Part shown: positions 24,517-33,029 of the stretch, in pieces
Layout of the letters: each line of letters starts with the position of its first letter
Position numbering within the stretch: the first letter of the stretch is position 1
Assembly: GCA_001799285.1 (NCBI GenBank)
Contig: MGTD01000012.1
Coordinates: forward strand, 1-64,000
Direction of reading: 5' to 3'
Source of the DNA: Deltaproteobacteria bacterium RIFOXYD12_FULL_56_24
GTDB lineage: Bacteria; Desulfobacterota; Desulfobulbia; Desulfobulbales; Desulfurivibrionaceae
Length of the DNA stretch: 64,000 nucleotides
Notes under the pieces: model-generated
What the model saw: the letters and a program-made list of their open reading frames with translations, nothing else
Told to the model about the DNA's origin: nothing
The model's database searches: none
Translations under genes and position numbers: made by a program

Positions 24517-24795
24517 ATGCCAGATACCTCCGCAAAAAAAAAGGCTGTTGCCCTTCGCTACGACAAAAGCCGGGATCCAGCGCCCAAGGTGGTTGCCAAG
24601 GGTTCTGGCGAGCTGGCGGAAAAAATCATCGCCTTGGCCAAGGAATATGGCATCCCCATTCAGGAAGATGCCGACTTGGTAGAGATTCTGGCCAAGCTGG
24701 ACCTGAATGCGGATATCCCCCCGGATACCTATCTGGTGGTGGCGGAAATCCTCGCCTTTATCTACCGAGCCAACAACAAGATGACGCCCCCATAA
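24517..24795 (+). CDS. FlhB C-terminal homologue (FlhX type)
   Basis: This 92-residue protein matches the cytoplasmic C-terminal domain of FlhB, the export-specificity switch of the flagellar type III secretion system, but has no membrane part. KAVALRYDKSRDPAPKVVAKG corresponds to the FlhB segment just after the NPTH autocleavage site, and AKEYGIPIQEDADLVEIL to the rest of the domain. Free-standing copies (FlhX) can support export. It lies directly before the flg operon, but a sigma-54-type promoter separates them. Confidence 0.85.
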   Translation: MPDTSAKKKAVALRYDKSRDPAPKVVAKGSGELAEKIIALAKEYGIPIQEDADLVEILAKLDLNADIPPDTYLVVAEILAFIYRANNKMTPP

Positions 24796-24979
24796 TAAAT
24801 ATCGCGAAACAACCGCCGCCCCTTCGCCGCTAGGTAAAATATACCGACCCCTTCGCAGATGCGTTCATTTTTTTGACACCATTCTCCCCACGTCTCCCAG
24901 CCCTAACCATCCACGCATCTTGTTGTATTTATTGATTTTATGACACAACCTCCTACTCCACCTTGCCACTGACCAAGCT

Positions 24980-24995
24980 CGGCACGCCTCTTGCA
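24980..24995 (+). promoter_or_regulatory. Sigma-54-type promoter upstream of flgF
   Basis: CGGCACG-CCTC-TTGCA matches the consensus TGGCACG-N4-TTGCA at every position except the first. It lies 34 nt before the flgF start. Sigma-54 promoters commonly drive rod and hook operons. Confidence 0.75.
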
Positions 24996-25028
24996 ATCAC
25001 AGAGAGCATCACACACGAGAGGTATGCC

Positions 25029-25754
25029 ATGTTCATCCACAACAGACTCGGATTGCTGGAAAGCGTTGAAACCCTGCTCGGCCAGGAACAACGGCTCAAT
25101 CAGGTGACAAACAACCTGGCGAATGTTGACACGCCTGGGTTCAAGAAGGAAACCGTCACCTTTGACGAGATGCTCTATCAGGTCAGCCGCTCCCGCCAGA
25201 GGGTTGGCAAGGGGCTGAACATCAACACGGTTCACCAGCAGGGCGTTGTTCAACAAACTGACGCCCCTCTGGATCTGGCCATTTCCGGAGAAGGGTTCTT
25301 CCGGGTTCAGACCCCGGCCGGTGTCCGCTATACCAGGGCGGGAAACTTTCAGCGCAACAGCGAAGGGTTACTGATCACGGCCAACGGCTACCCGGTACTC
25401 GGCGAGAGCGGGCCCATCACCATCACCGGCAACAAAATCGATGTGGCCCGCGACGGACGCCTTTCTGTCGATGGCGTCCAGTCCGGGCGCCTGACTGTGG
25501 TCACGGCCAACCCGCAGGCCCTGAAAAAGGAGGGAGAGAGCCTTTTCCGCCTTGAGGAGGGAGCGGTGGAAACCGCTGCCCAAAATTTTCAGCTTATGCA
25601 AGGGCACCTGGAAAAATCAAACGTCAACACCGTCACGGAAATGACGGAGATGATTGATCTGTACCGCGCCTATGAAGGGCAGCAGAAAATGATCCGGGCC
25701 GTGGACGACCTGGACGACCTGGCCGTGCGCAGAGTCGGCAGCCTGACCGGCTAA
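25029..25754 (+). CDS. flgF: Flagellar rod protein FlgF
   Basis: This 241-residue rod protein shows the N-terminal flagellar signature LNQVTNNLANVDTPGFKKE and the C-terminal rod/hook motif VNTVTEMTEMIDLYRAYEGQQKMI. Its size and its position before flgG identify it as the proximal rod protein FlgF. ATG 25029 follows GAGAGG and gives the standard start MFIHNRLGLLESVETLL. It is the first gene after the sigma-54-type promoter. Confidence 0.9.
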   Translation: MFIHNRLGLLESVETLLGQEQRLNQVTNNLANVDTPGFKKETVTFDEMLYQVSRSRQRVGKGLNINTVHQQGVVQQTDAPLDLAISGEGFFRVQTPAGVRYTRAGNFQRNSEGLLITANGYPVLGESGPITITGNKIDVARDGRLSVDGVQSGRLTVVTANPQALKKEGESLFRLEEGAVETAAQNFQLMQGHLEKSNVNTVTEMTEMIDLYRAYEGQQKMIRAVDDLDDLAVRRVGSLTG

Positions 25755-25829
25755 CCGACAGCCGCAACAATGACTTTAGGGAGTCAGTTTCCGTGATGGC
25801 TCCTAAACATTCAACCCAAGAGGACCAGC

Positions 25830-26612
25830 ATGATCCGCTCATTATACTCGGGACGCACCGGCATGACCGGCCAGCAGTTGCAGCTGGACACCATCGCCAA
25901 CAACCTGGCCAACGTCAACACCGCCGGCTTCAAGAAAAGCCGGGCCCAATTCGAGGATCTTTTTTATCAGGAAATCCGGGCCATGGGCACGGAAACCGCC
26001 GATGGCGGCAGAGTGCCTTCCGGCATCCAGGTCGGCCTCGGAGTTCGCCCCACCTCGGTGCAGAAGATCTTCACCCAGGGCAGCCTCACCGAAACAGGCA
26101 ACGACCTGGACTGGGCCATCGAGGGTAACGGCTTTTTCAAGGTGGTCCGCGACGGCGAGGACTACTTTACCCGTGCCGGCGCCTTCAGCCTTGATGCCGA
26201 CGGCAATGTGGTCACCCAGAACGGCGACCGCTTGCAGCCTGAATTCACCGTGCCCGCGGGGACGACCTCTGTCTCCATCAACGGCACCGGCCTGATCACC
26301 GCCAAGGATGCCCAGCAGCAGGTGCTCGCCACGGTCCAACTCACCCTGAACAGCTTCATCAATCCCGGCGGCCTGCGTAGCATCGGCGCCAATCTTTTTC
26401 TGGAAACCGAGGCCTCAGGCGCCCCCACCGAGGCCAACCCTGGCAGCGAGGGTCTGGGCAACATCCTGCAGCGCTTCACCGAGGTTTCCAACGTGGATGT
26501 CACCGAGGAACTGGTCAATATGATCATCACCCAGCGGGCCTACGAGGTAAACTCCAAGTCGGTCCAGACCGCCGACAAGCTGCTGGAAGTAGCCAACACC
26601 CTGGTTCGTTAA
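25830..26612 (+). CDS. flgG: Distal rod protein FlgG
   Basis: This 260-residue protein is a full-length FlgG. It has the signature LDTIANNLANVNTAGFKKSRAQF, the G-specific segment FTQGSLTETGNDLDWAIEGNGFF and the C-terminus EELVNMIITQRAYEVNSK followed by the family ending. It forms the distal rod that crosses the periplasm. AGAGGA precedes the ATG at 25830, and the gene follows flgF by 75 nt. Confidence 0.96.
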   Translation: MIRSLYSGRTGMTGQQLQLDTIANNLANVNTAGFKKSRAQFEDLFYQEIRAMGTETADGGRVPSGIQVGLGVRPTSVQKIFTQGSLTETGNDLDWAIEGNGFFKVVRDGEDYFTRAGAFSLDADGNVVTQNGDRLQPEFTVPAGTTSVSINGTGLITAKDAQQQVLATVQLTLNSFINPGGLRSIGANLFLETEASGAPTEANPGSEGLGNILQRFTEVSNVDVTEELVNMIITQRAYEVNSKSVQTADKLLEVANTLVR

Positions 26613-26616
26613 AGTT

Positions 26617-27342
26617 ATGACTAAGATGCTGCGCCTGAACATGATTGCCTTGCTGCTCTGCCTTGCCTGGCCCCTTCCCGGACAAGCGGCGGAAAGGCTT
26701 GCCCCCCCGGCCTTTGCCGCGCTGGAAAAGATCTTCACCGAGGTGGTGCTCAAGGATTCCCCTTGGCCCAGGGAGGACGTCCGGATCGCCAATTTCAGCG
26801 TCCGCCCCCTGACCATGACCTTGCCGGAAAACGGCTTTGACTACCGGATCACGCAAAGGCCGAAAGACTCCAGGCCCGGCAGAAAAAATATCAGCGCCGC
26901 CATTCTGAAAGATGGCCAGGAGCAGGGGCAGGTGAAAATGAGCGGCGACCTCCAGCTTTTCGGCACGGTAATCAGCACGACAAAACGGCTGAGCCGAAAC
27001 GAGATCATCACCAGCGAGGACATCATCGCAAAGCGGCAGAACATTACCCTGCTGGCCGGAGGACTAATCCAAGATCCGCAACAGGCGGTCGGGCAAAAGC
27101 TAAAGCTCTCGCTGCCGGCTGGGGCCGCCCTCTATGCCAAGGCCATTGACACCCCGCCCCTGGTAAACCGGGGCGAGCGGGTGACCATCATGGCAAAATC
27201 GCAGGCCATCCAGATAACCGCCCCCGGCCAAGCCAGAAATTCCGGCGCGAAAGACGAAATAATCCGGGTCAAGAACCTAACCAGCCGTCGCGAGATCAAG
27301 GCCCGGGTTCTGGAGGCCGGCCTCGTAGAAGCTGAATTTTGA
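26617..27342 (+). CDS. flgA: FlgA: P-ring assembly chaperone
   Basis: This 241-residue protein has a signal peptide (LNMIALLLCLAWPLPGQAA) and a C-terminal SAF domain. The SAF part includes LSRNEIITSEDIIAKRQN, VGQKLKLSLPAGAALYAKAI and the ending LTSRREIKARVLEAGLVEAEF. FlgA helps FlgI assemble in the periplasm. The gene starts 4 nt after flgG. A 35-bp repeat begins directly after its stop codon. Confidence 0.9.
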   Translation: MTKMLRLNMIALLLCLAWPLPGQAAERLAPPAFAALEKIFTEVVLKDSPWPREDVRIANFSVRPLTMTLPENGFDYRITQRPKDSRPGRKNISAAILKDGQEQGQVKMSGDLQLFGTVISTTKRLSRNEIITSEDIIAKRQNITLLAGGLIQDPQQAVGQKLKLSLPAGAALYAKAIDTPPLVNRGERVTIMAKSQAIQITAPGQARNSGAKDEIIRVKNLTSRREIKARVLEAGLVEAEF

Positions 27343-27377
27343 TAACCGTTCACCAGGGCCAATAACCCGCAGGTTTA
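27343..27377. repeat. Short repeat family C, copy 1
   Basis: TAACCGTTCACCAGGGCC with AATAACCCGCAGGTTTA starts immediately after the flgA stop. An inverted copy lies after flgH at 28232-28272, and another at 47042-47082. Confidence 0.8.
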
Positions 27378-27411
27378 GAGGCAGAGTCCCTGTTCATTCA
27401 AGGAGAGAATT

Positions 27412-28116
27412 ATGCGTGCAACACACCAGAGTTCCATCGTCATCCTTATGCTCGCCGGACTTTCAGGCTGCATCGGGGCTGCCGGCCAGCAGGCCCAGCA
27501 GCTGCCGGAACGCTACACCCTGCCTGCGCCGCCCCAGGCTGCGCAAGTTCAGCGGGAGGGAACAATCTACGCGGCCGGCAATGGTCTGGACCTCTACGCG
27601 GACAGCCGGGCTAAAAGGGTCGGCGATATCGTTCTGGTCCGCATCGTAGAGACCTCCAAGGCCAACAAAGAGGCCAACACCAAGACGGAACGCGAATCAT
27701 CGGTTACCGGCGGTGTCTCCAGCCTGTTCGGCCTGGAAACCTGGCTGGCGGACAAAAACAGCCGCTTTTCCCCCTCGCTCACCGAGCTGCAAGCCAAGCT
27801 GACCAATGATTTTGAGGGCAAGGGCAAGACCGACCGGAAAAGCAACGTCACCGCCACCATTTCCGCCCGGGTCATCGACATCACCACCGACGGCAACCTG
27901 AATATCCGCGGCTACCAGGAGGTTAAGGTCAACAACGAAACCCAGCATATCATCCTCTCCGGTATCATCCGGCCGCAGGATGTCGCCCAGGACAACTCCG
28001 TCCTCTCGACCCATGTTGCCGACGCCCGCATAGAATACAGCGGCCAGGGGGTCCTCGGCGACAAGCAACAACCGGGTTGGCTGGCCCGCGCTCTGGACAG
28101 CGTCTGGCCATTTTAG
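27412..28116 (+). CDS. flgH: FlgH: L-ring lipoprotein
   Basis: This 234-residue outer-membrane lipoprotein has a lipobox (MLAGLSGC, acylated Cys about residue 20). It also has FlgH signatures: LDLYADSRAKRVGDIVLVRIVE, the region SRFSPSL, and the C-terminal GNLNIRGYQEVKVNNETQHIILSG...LSTHVADARIEYSGQG split around the usual variable part. It forms the ring around the rod in the outer membrane. GGAGAG precedes the ATG. The gene is bracketed by inverted copies of repeat family C. Confidence 0.95.
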   Translation: MRATHQSSIVILMLAGLSGCIGAAGQQAQQLPERYTLPAPPQAAQVQREGTIYAAGNGLDLYADSRAKRVGDIVLVRIVETSKANKEANTKTERESSVTGGVSSLFGLETWLADKNSRFSPSLTELQAKLTNDFEGKGKTDRKSNVTATISARVIDITTDGNLNIRGYQEVKVNNETQHIILSGIIRPQDVAQDNSVLSTHVADARIEYSGQGVLGDKQQPGWLARALDSVWPF

Positions 28117-28123
28117 AATTTGT

Positions 28124-28231
28124 GTAATCGTTCAGGAGCACCCCATCTTCGGGCGATCCGCCAGGCTTACGTACTTGGGGTACGCAGCGCCTGTCTGCTT
28201 GCCCGAACCTGGGGCACCCCTGAACGATTAC
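28124..28231. repeat. Palindromic repeat family B variant, copy 3
   Basis: The ends are GTAATCGTTCAGG and CCTGAACGATTAC. The core keeps the pattern GGAGCACCCCATCTTCGGGC, ACGTACTTGGGGTACG and GCCCGAACCTGGGGCACC. It starts 7 nt after the flgH stop. Confidence 0.85.
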
Positions 28232-28272
28232 AACCCGTTAAACCTGCGGGTTATTGGCCCTGGTAAACGGTT
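28232..28272. repeat. Short repeat family C, copy 2 (inverted)
   Basis: AACCCGTTAAACCTGCGGG, then TTATTGGCCCTGGTAAACGG, is the reverse complement of the copy at 27343. It abuts the end of the family B variant. The remaining gap to flgI shows no gene. Confidence 0.8.
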
Positions 28273-28458
28273 TAGAATTTCATGCTGACAAGAGTCCAAC
28301 ACTAGGCAAAATATTCCCTCCTCTCCCAAGGTGAGTCCATGGAAAAAAGAATATTTCCTTTAAAAATAGCACATTACAACCAATGCCTCTCCCGTGGCAC
28401 ACTGATTGCTAATGTTACAAGTCACGGACGCGAAAGAACACTTACCGAGGACAGCTCG

Positions 28459-29592
28459 ATGCAGAAAACCACTGGCGCAGTTAACAATGCGGCAACCATG
28501 GAAAGCCCCAACCAGAACATGCGGCGCACTGCGTTGCTCTTGGCCGGCGCCATGCTGCTCGGGATTCTCTGGCAGGCCGGATTTGCCCAGGCCGCCAGGC
28601 TGAAAGACCTGGCCTCAGTGAAAGGGGTGCGGAGCAACCAGCTCGTGGGCTATGGCATCGTGGTCGGCTTAAATGGCACCGGCGACGGCAACAATGCCGG
28701 CTTTACCGGCCAGGGGCTCAGCAATATGCTCAACAATCTCGGAGTCAAGGTGAGCCCGGAAAGCACCAGGATGAAAAATATCGCTTCCGTCATGGTGACC
28801 GCCACCCTGCCGCCCTTTTTCAAGGCAGGCCAGAACCTCGACGTGACCATTTCTTCGGTGGGCGACGCCACCTCCCTCCAGGGCGGCACCCTGCTGGCCA
28901 CCCCGCTCAAAGGGCTCGACAACAACGTCTATGCCATGGCCCAAGGGCCCATCAGCACCGGGGGCGGCCCGGACGACCGGCCGCCGTCTCAGCAGAAAAA
29001 TCACCTGACCGTGGCCAGGATCAGCAACGGCGCCACCGTGGAGCGGGAAGTGCCCCTGAGCTTTGCCAACAAGGAGAGCATCACCATCAGCTTGGCCGCG
29101 CCGGATTTCACCACGATCTCCCTGATGAAAACCGCCATTGACACCTATCTGGGCGGCGCTTACGCCACTGCCCGGGACGGCGCCTCGGTGGAGGTCGCTG
29201 TCCCGCCGAAATACCGGGCCCAGGAGGTTGCCCTGCTGGCGGCCCTGGAAAACATCGAGATCAACCCGGAGCGGCGGGCCAAGGTGGTCCTGAATGAACG
29301 GACCGGCACCGTGGTCATGGGCGACAATGTCACCATCAGCCAGCTGGCCCTTTCCCACGGAAACCTGAGCCTGCGGGTCACTCCTCCACCCCAGTCCGGA
29401 GTCGCTCCGACCAGCGCCCAGCCTGACCCAGTCAGAATCGGTCAGAAGGTGGTAACCCTACCGCCGGGCGTCTCCCTTGGCGAGGTGGTGCGAGCCTTAA
29501 ACTCCGTGGGCGTAGCCCCGCGCGAACTCATTGCCATTTTTCAAGCCATCAAGGCGGCAGGCGCCCTGCAGGCGGAACTGGAAATTATTTAA
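28459..29592 (+). CDS. flgI: FlgI: P-ring protein
   Basis: The protein has 377 residues from ATG 28459. It forms the ring in the peptidoglycan layer. After the signal peptide (RRTALLLAGAMLLGILWQAGFAQA) the mature protein begins ARLKDLASVKGVRSNQLVGY, the classical FlgI start. It ends LNSVGVAPRELIAIFQAIKAAGALQAELEII. The start is uncertain: ATG 28459 has GAGGA, ATG 28519 gives the neatest signal peptide, and ATG 28339 has AAGGTGAG but would add 60 unneeded residues. It lies between flgH and flgJ as usual. Confidence 0.93.
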   Translation: MQKTTGAVNNAATMESPNQNMRRTALLLAGAMLLGILWQAGFAQAARLKDLASVKGVRSNQLVGYGIVVGLNGTGDGNNAGFTGQGLSNMLNNLGVKVSPESTRMKNIASVMVTATLPPFFKAGQNLDVTISSVGDATSLQGGTLLATPLKGLDNNVYAMAQGPISTGGGPDDRPPSQQKNHLTVARISNGATVEREVPLSFANKESITISLAAPDFTTISLMKTAIDTYLGGAYATARDGASVEVAVPPKYRAQEVALLAALENIEINPERRAKVVLNERTGTVVMGDNVTISQLALSHGNLSLRVTPPPQSGVAPTSAQPDPVRIGQKVVTLPPGVSLGEVVRALNSVGVAPRELIAIFQAIKAAGALQAELEII

Positions 29593-29596
29593 AGCT

Positions 29597-29644
29597 TAAG
29601 TTGAGCAGCTTGTCTGCTCAAACGAAACTTATACCCTCTGGGGG
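29597..29644. repeat. Repeat module D, copy 2
   Basis: TAAGTTGAGCAGCTTGTC, then TGCTCAAACGAAACTTATACCC as two joined halves, forms a short hairpin (GAGCAG-CTTGT-CTGCTC). The same module is inside the repeats at 7723-7772 and 40291-40342. It fills the flgI-flgJ gap. Confidence 0.8.
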
Positions 29645-29648
29645 AAAG

Positions 29649-29969
29649 ATGGATATTATCAGCGAAGCAACCGCCGGACTTAAGGGAACCACCCATTCTG
29701 CCGATACGCTGAAGCAGAAGAAACTCCGCGAAGCCTGCGCCGGCTTTGAGGCTCTGATGCTCAAGCAGATCCTGAGCCTGGCCCGCCAGAGCATTCCCAA
29801 AAGCGGCCTGATGGACGGCGGCTACGGCGAGGAAATGTTTCAGTCCATCCACGACGATCAGCTAGCCCAGAAAATGGCAGGCAGCAAAAGTGTCGGCTTT
29901 GGCGACATGCTCTACCGGCAATTGTCGCAAGCCCATGTCCCCCCGAGCCCAACGAGCAAGGAGAAATAA
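29649..29969 (+). CDS. flgJ: FlgJ-type rod-binding protein, no muramidase domain
   Basis: This 106-residue protein is the rod-binding domain of FlgJ: LREACAGFEALMLKQILSL, then GGYGEEMFQSIHDDQLAQKMA. The C-terminal glucosaminidase of enterobacterial FlgJ is absent, as in many delta-type bacteria, so rod passage through the wall needs a separate lytic enzyme. ATG 29649 comes directly after repeat module D, whose GGGGGAAAG end serves as the ribosome site. Confidence 0.88.
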   Translation: MDIISEATAGLKGTTHSADTLKQKKLREACAGFEALMLKQILSLARQSIPKSGLMDGGYGEEMFQSIHDDQLAQKMAGSKSVGFGDMLYRQLSQAHVPPSPTSKEK

Positions 29970-29972
29970 GCC

Positions 29973-30494
29973 ATGATGCATCCACAAGCTACCGAACAAC
30001 GCTCCCTGCCCGTCAAATTCTTCGAGGTTTTGGAACAGGAGGTCATTCTTTCCCAGGACATGCTCAGCATCTTGCACGAAGAACAAAAGGCCTTGGTGAG
30101 CATGGACATGCAGGCCCTCCTCCGTTTGAGCGCCAGCAAAGAAAACCGGCTTAGCCGCATTCAGGCCATGGATTCGCTGCTCGCCAACCTGACCAGCGAG
30201 ATCCGTCCGAAAACCTCCGGCAAAGCCGCAAGCCTTGCCGCCCTCCTGCCCCTGCTCAATCGGGAAGACGGGAGCAAACTCGCCCAGTATCGAAAGATAC
30301 TTACCAGGCTACGGGAAGAGATCCTCAAGCGCAATCTGATCAACAGGCACTTTGCCGCAGATGTAAAAACATACCTGAACGACGCCATTTCCCTTATCAC
30401 CAGCGGCATAGCGGAGCGCCCCATGTACGGACTCACCGGCCTGAGCCGGAAGCCCTCGCTGAACCAGCCCTCTTTTATCAGCAGGGAGGTTTAA
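29973..30494 (+). CDS. flgN: FlgN-family flagellar chaperone
   Basis: This 173-residue, largely helical protein matches the FlgN export chaperone, which keeps the hook-associated proteins FlgK and FlgL unassembled until secretion. Typical features are the long helices LEQEVILSQDMLSILHEEQKALVSMDMQALL and SASKENRLSRIQAMDSLL. It is encoded 3 nt after flgJ and 3 nt before flgK. AAGGAG lies 9 nt before the ATG; a second ATG follows at once, so the start may be 29976. Confidence 0.85.
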   Translation: MMHPQATEQRSLPVKFFEVLEQEVILSQDMLSILHEEQKALVSMDMQALLRLSASKENRLSRIQAMDSLLANLTSEIRPKTSGKAASLAALLPLLNREDGSKLAQYRKILTRLREEILKRNLINRHFAADVKTYLNDAISLITSGIAERPMYGLTGLSRKPSLNQPSFISREV

Positions 30495-30497
30495 CAC

Positions 30498-33017
30498 ATG
30501 GCCGGCATCTCCCATGTGCTGGGCATGGCCAAGGATGCCCTCCTTACCCACCAGCTTTCGATACAGGTGGCATCGCACAATATCGCCAACGTTGACACCC
30601 CTGGCTACACCAGACAATCGATGCAACTGGAAGCCCACAATGCGACCCCCATCAACGCCGGTTTGCTGGGCGGCGGGGTCAAGGGCACCAGCATCATGAG
30701 AAATTACGACCAGTTCATGGTGCAACGGCTGGCCAGCCAGGAATCCAATCTGGGCAGTCTGGAAGCACAGCAGGAAGCCATGCGCCTGGTGGAAACCGTA
30801 TTCAATGAAGCGCCGGGCCTGGCGATCAACGATCTGATGAACCAGTTCTGGAGCAGTTGGCAGGACCTGGCCGACAACCCGGAGATCTCTGCGACCAGAC
30901 AGTCGGTTATCCAGTCTTCCCAGTTGATCATCGATCAACTGCACAGCATGAACACAGAATTGATCCAAACCAAATTCGATATCGGATTAAGCCTGGATAC
31001 GGCCATCGGAGACGTCAACTCCATTATCAGCCAGATCGCCGACCTCAACGTGCAGATCGCCGGGGCGGAATCAACGGCTAACCAGGCAAACGATCTGCGC
31101 GACAAAAGGGAAACCCTGATCCACGATCTCTCCAAGTTGCTGGATGTCTCTTTTTTCGAGGATAAAAACGGCGCCTTCAGCGTCCTCATGGCTGATGGTC
31201 ATTCCCTGGTGGCAAGCGATCAAGCCGGCGAGGTTGACTGGGAGAATAACGAGCTCATCTGGGTGAACAAAGATAAAGGCGGAGGCGAAACACGCACGCC
31301 TATCGGCGGAGGGTCTGAGCTGGGCGGCAAAATCGGGGGCTGGCTCGAAGTGCGCAGCAATCTGGCCGAGGGCGACCCCGATAATTTTCTTGGCCGGTTG
31401 GACGCCTTTGCCAATTCTCTGATCCGCGAGATCAACCAGCAACATTCCCAAGGGGTCGGGCTTACCCTGTTTGGCAACGCCATGACCGGCGCGGAACAGG
31501 CAAAAGATGTCGCCCGCCTCACCACCACCGTGGACGCTATCACCGACACCACCACGATTCCCGCAGACAGCATCACTATCAACGACCGGAAGGTTGGGGA
31601 GATTCTGGGCGGCCCCGATCAAAACGGCCTGGCCATGACCAAGGCAGACAATGCCGTTACCGCCATCAACGCGGCGGAAACCGGGATCGAGGCACGGGTG
31701 ACTACTCTGGTGGCAGGAGGGGCGGTAAGCGCCATGGCGGCTGCCCCAGCCAATGACGGGGAAACCCTCTCCCTGGACATCAACGGCATAACGGTTACCT
31801 ATACAATCGACAATGACGGGGCAGGCCTCACGGACGACAGCACCGCCGCCGACCTTGCCGCCAATCTGGTCGCCGCCATCAATTCGGCCATCACTACCCA
31901 TAACGGCCTGGCTACTACGACAAACCCTGTCACCATGGCGGCGGAAGTCGGCACCGGCGCCAACGGCGGTGCCCTCAACAGCATTATCTTCAAAAACATC
32001 AATGCAGGTGACGAATCAAATATCGTGATCAGCAATCTTGACTCCTCGGTACTCGGACTGGAAACATCCATGGGGCTAACTGCTGGCACCTACAGCGCCG
32101 ACGCCACCCACAACACCGGCGAAATCACCCTGTTTTCCACCAGTTCTTTCACCCTTAATGCCGGAGTTAATGACTCCATCCTGGCCCAGCTTGGCCTTAC
32201 CAGCGCTTCAGTTTCTACCTTTGATACCCAGTCAGGCGACGGCAACATCACCTTTGGCCCGGAAAACAACAACCAAGGGCCCTTGCTCAGCGGCTACGAA
32301 TACTTTGATCAACTCGACACCACCGGCAGCTTCGACATCTGGATTTACAACAACGATGGCTCCCTGGCCATGTCCCAACCGGTGACAGTTTCCCTAAGCC
32401 GGGCCTACAGCCTGGAAGACGTCAAGAACATCATCCAGAAAACCCTCGACACGGCCACCAGTAGCAGCGGTTGGCTGATGGCCTCAACCTATGAAAATCG
32501 CCTGCGGCTAACCCCGGATGCCAACCACCAGTTCGCCTTTGCCAATGACACCTCCAATTTTCTCCAGGTTGCCGGGCTCAACACCTTTTTCTCCGGCAGC
32601 AAGGCAGCCGACATAGGCCTGAACAACAAGATTACAGAAAATCTTAATAACCTGGCTGCGGCCACTGTTGGCCCGCAGGGACAAATATTTCGTGGAGACA
32701 ACACCAATTCTCTCACGATCACAGACACCCAGCACGATGAGAATATTACCTTCACCGATGGCACCCAAAACACCCTGGATGGTTTTTACAATATTCTGGT
32801 CGGCAAGGTTGCCAATACAACACGCACCATCAGCCACTCCTACGATTCCAGTGTGCTGGTCAACACACAGTTTAAAGAAATGCGCGATTCGGTTTCCGGC
32901 GTATCCCTGGATGAAGAAATGGCGAACCTGATCAAATACCAACAGGCCTACACCGCAGCCGCCCGCCTCATCACCATGTCAGACGAGATGCTCGATACCC
33001 TGCTTAATGCGGTGTAA
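30498..33017 (+). CDS. flgK: FlgK: hook-associated protein 1, with a large insert
   Basis: This 839-residue hook-filament junction protein is much longer than the usual 450-650. The N-terminus (SIQVASHNIANVDTPGYTRQ) and C-terminus (DEEMANLIKYQQAYTAAARLI...) are canonical. The extra ~250 residues lie in the surface-exposed middle (about residues 340-620). They contain flagellin-hook IN-type repeats such as GLTAGTYSADATHNTGEITL. A very similar block, with 32 identical nucleotides, occurs in flgL at 34041. The product is exported by the flagellar secretion system with FlgN. Confidence 0.94.
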   Translation: MAGISHVLGMAKDALLTHQLSIQVASHNIANVDTPGYTRQSMQLEAHNATPINAGLLGGGVKGTSIMRNYDQFMVQRLASQESNLGSLEAQQEAMRLVETVFNEAPGLAINDLMNQFWSSWQDLADNPEISATRQSVIQSSQLIIDQLHSMNTELIQTKFDIGLSLDTAIGDVNSIISQIADLNVQIAGAESTANQANDLRDKRETLIHDLSKLLDVSFFEDKNGAFSVLMADGHSLVASDQAGEVDWENNELIWVNKDKGGGETRTPIGGGSELGGKIGGWLEVRSNLAEGDPDNFLGRLDAFANSLIREINQQHSQGVGLTLFGNAMTGAEQAKDVARLTTTVDAITDTTTIPADSITINDRKVGEILGGPDQNGLAMTKADNAVTAINAAETGIEARVTTLVAGGAVSAMAAAPANDGETLSLDINGITVTYTIDNDGAGLTDDSTAADLAANLVAAINSAITTHNGLATTTNPVTMAAEVGTGANGGALNSIIFKNINAGDESNIVISNLDSSVLGLETSMGLTAGTYSADATHNTGEITLFSTSSFTLNAGVNDSILAQLGLTSASVSTFDTQSGDGNITFGPENNNQGPLLSGYEYFDQLDTTGSFDIWIYNNDGSLAMSQPVTVSLSRAYSLEDVKNIIQKTLDTATSSSGWLMASTYENRLRLTPDANHQFAFANDTSNFLQVAGLNTFFSGSKAADIGLNNKITENLNNLAAATVGPQGQIFRGDNTNSLTITDTQHDENITFTDGTQNTLDGFYNILVGKVANTTRTISHSYDSSVLVNTQFKEMRDSVSGVSLDEEMANLIKYQQAYTAAARLITMSDEMLDTLLNAV

Positions 33018-33029
33018 CAGGAGAAAGCC

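Noticed and set aside
28339-28458. Longer FlgI from ATG 28339
   Set aside because: It has a fair ribosome site, but it would put 60 residues before the signal peptide.
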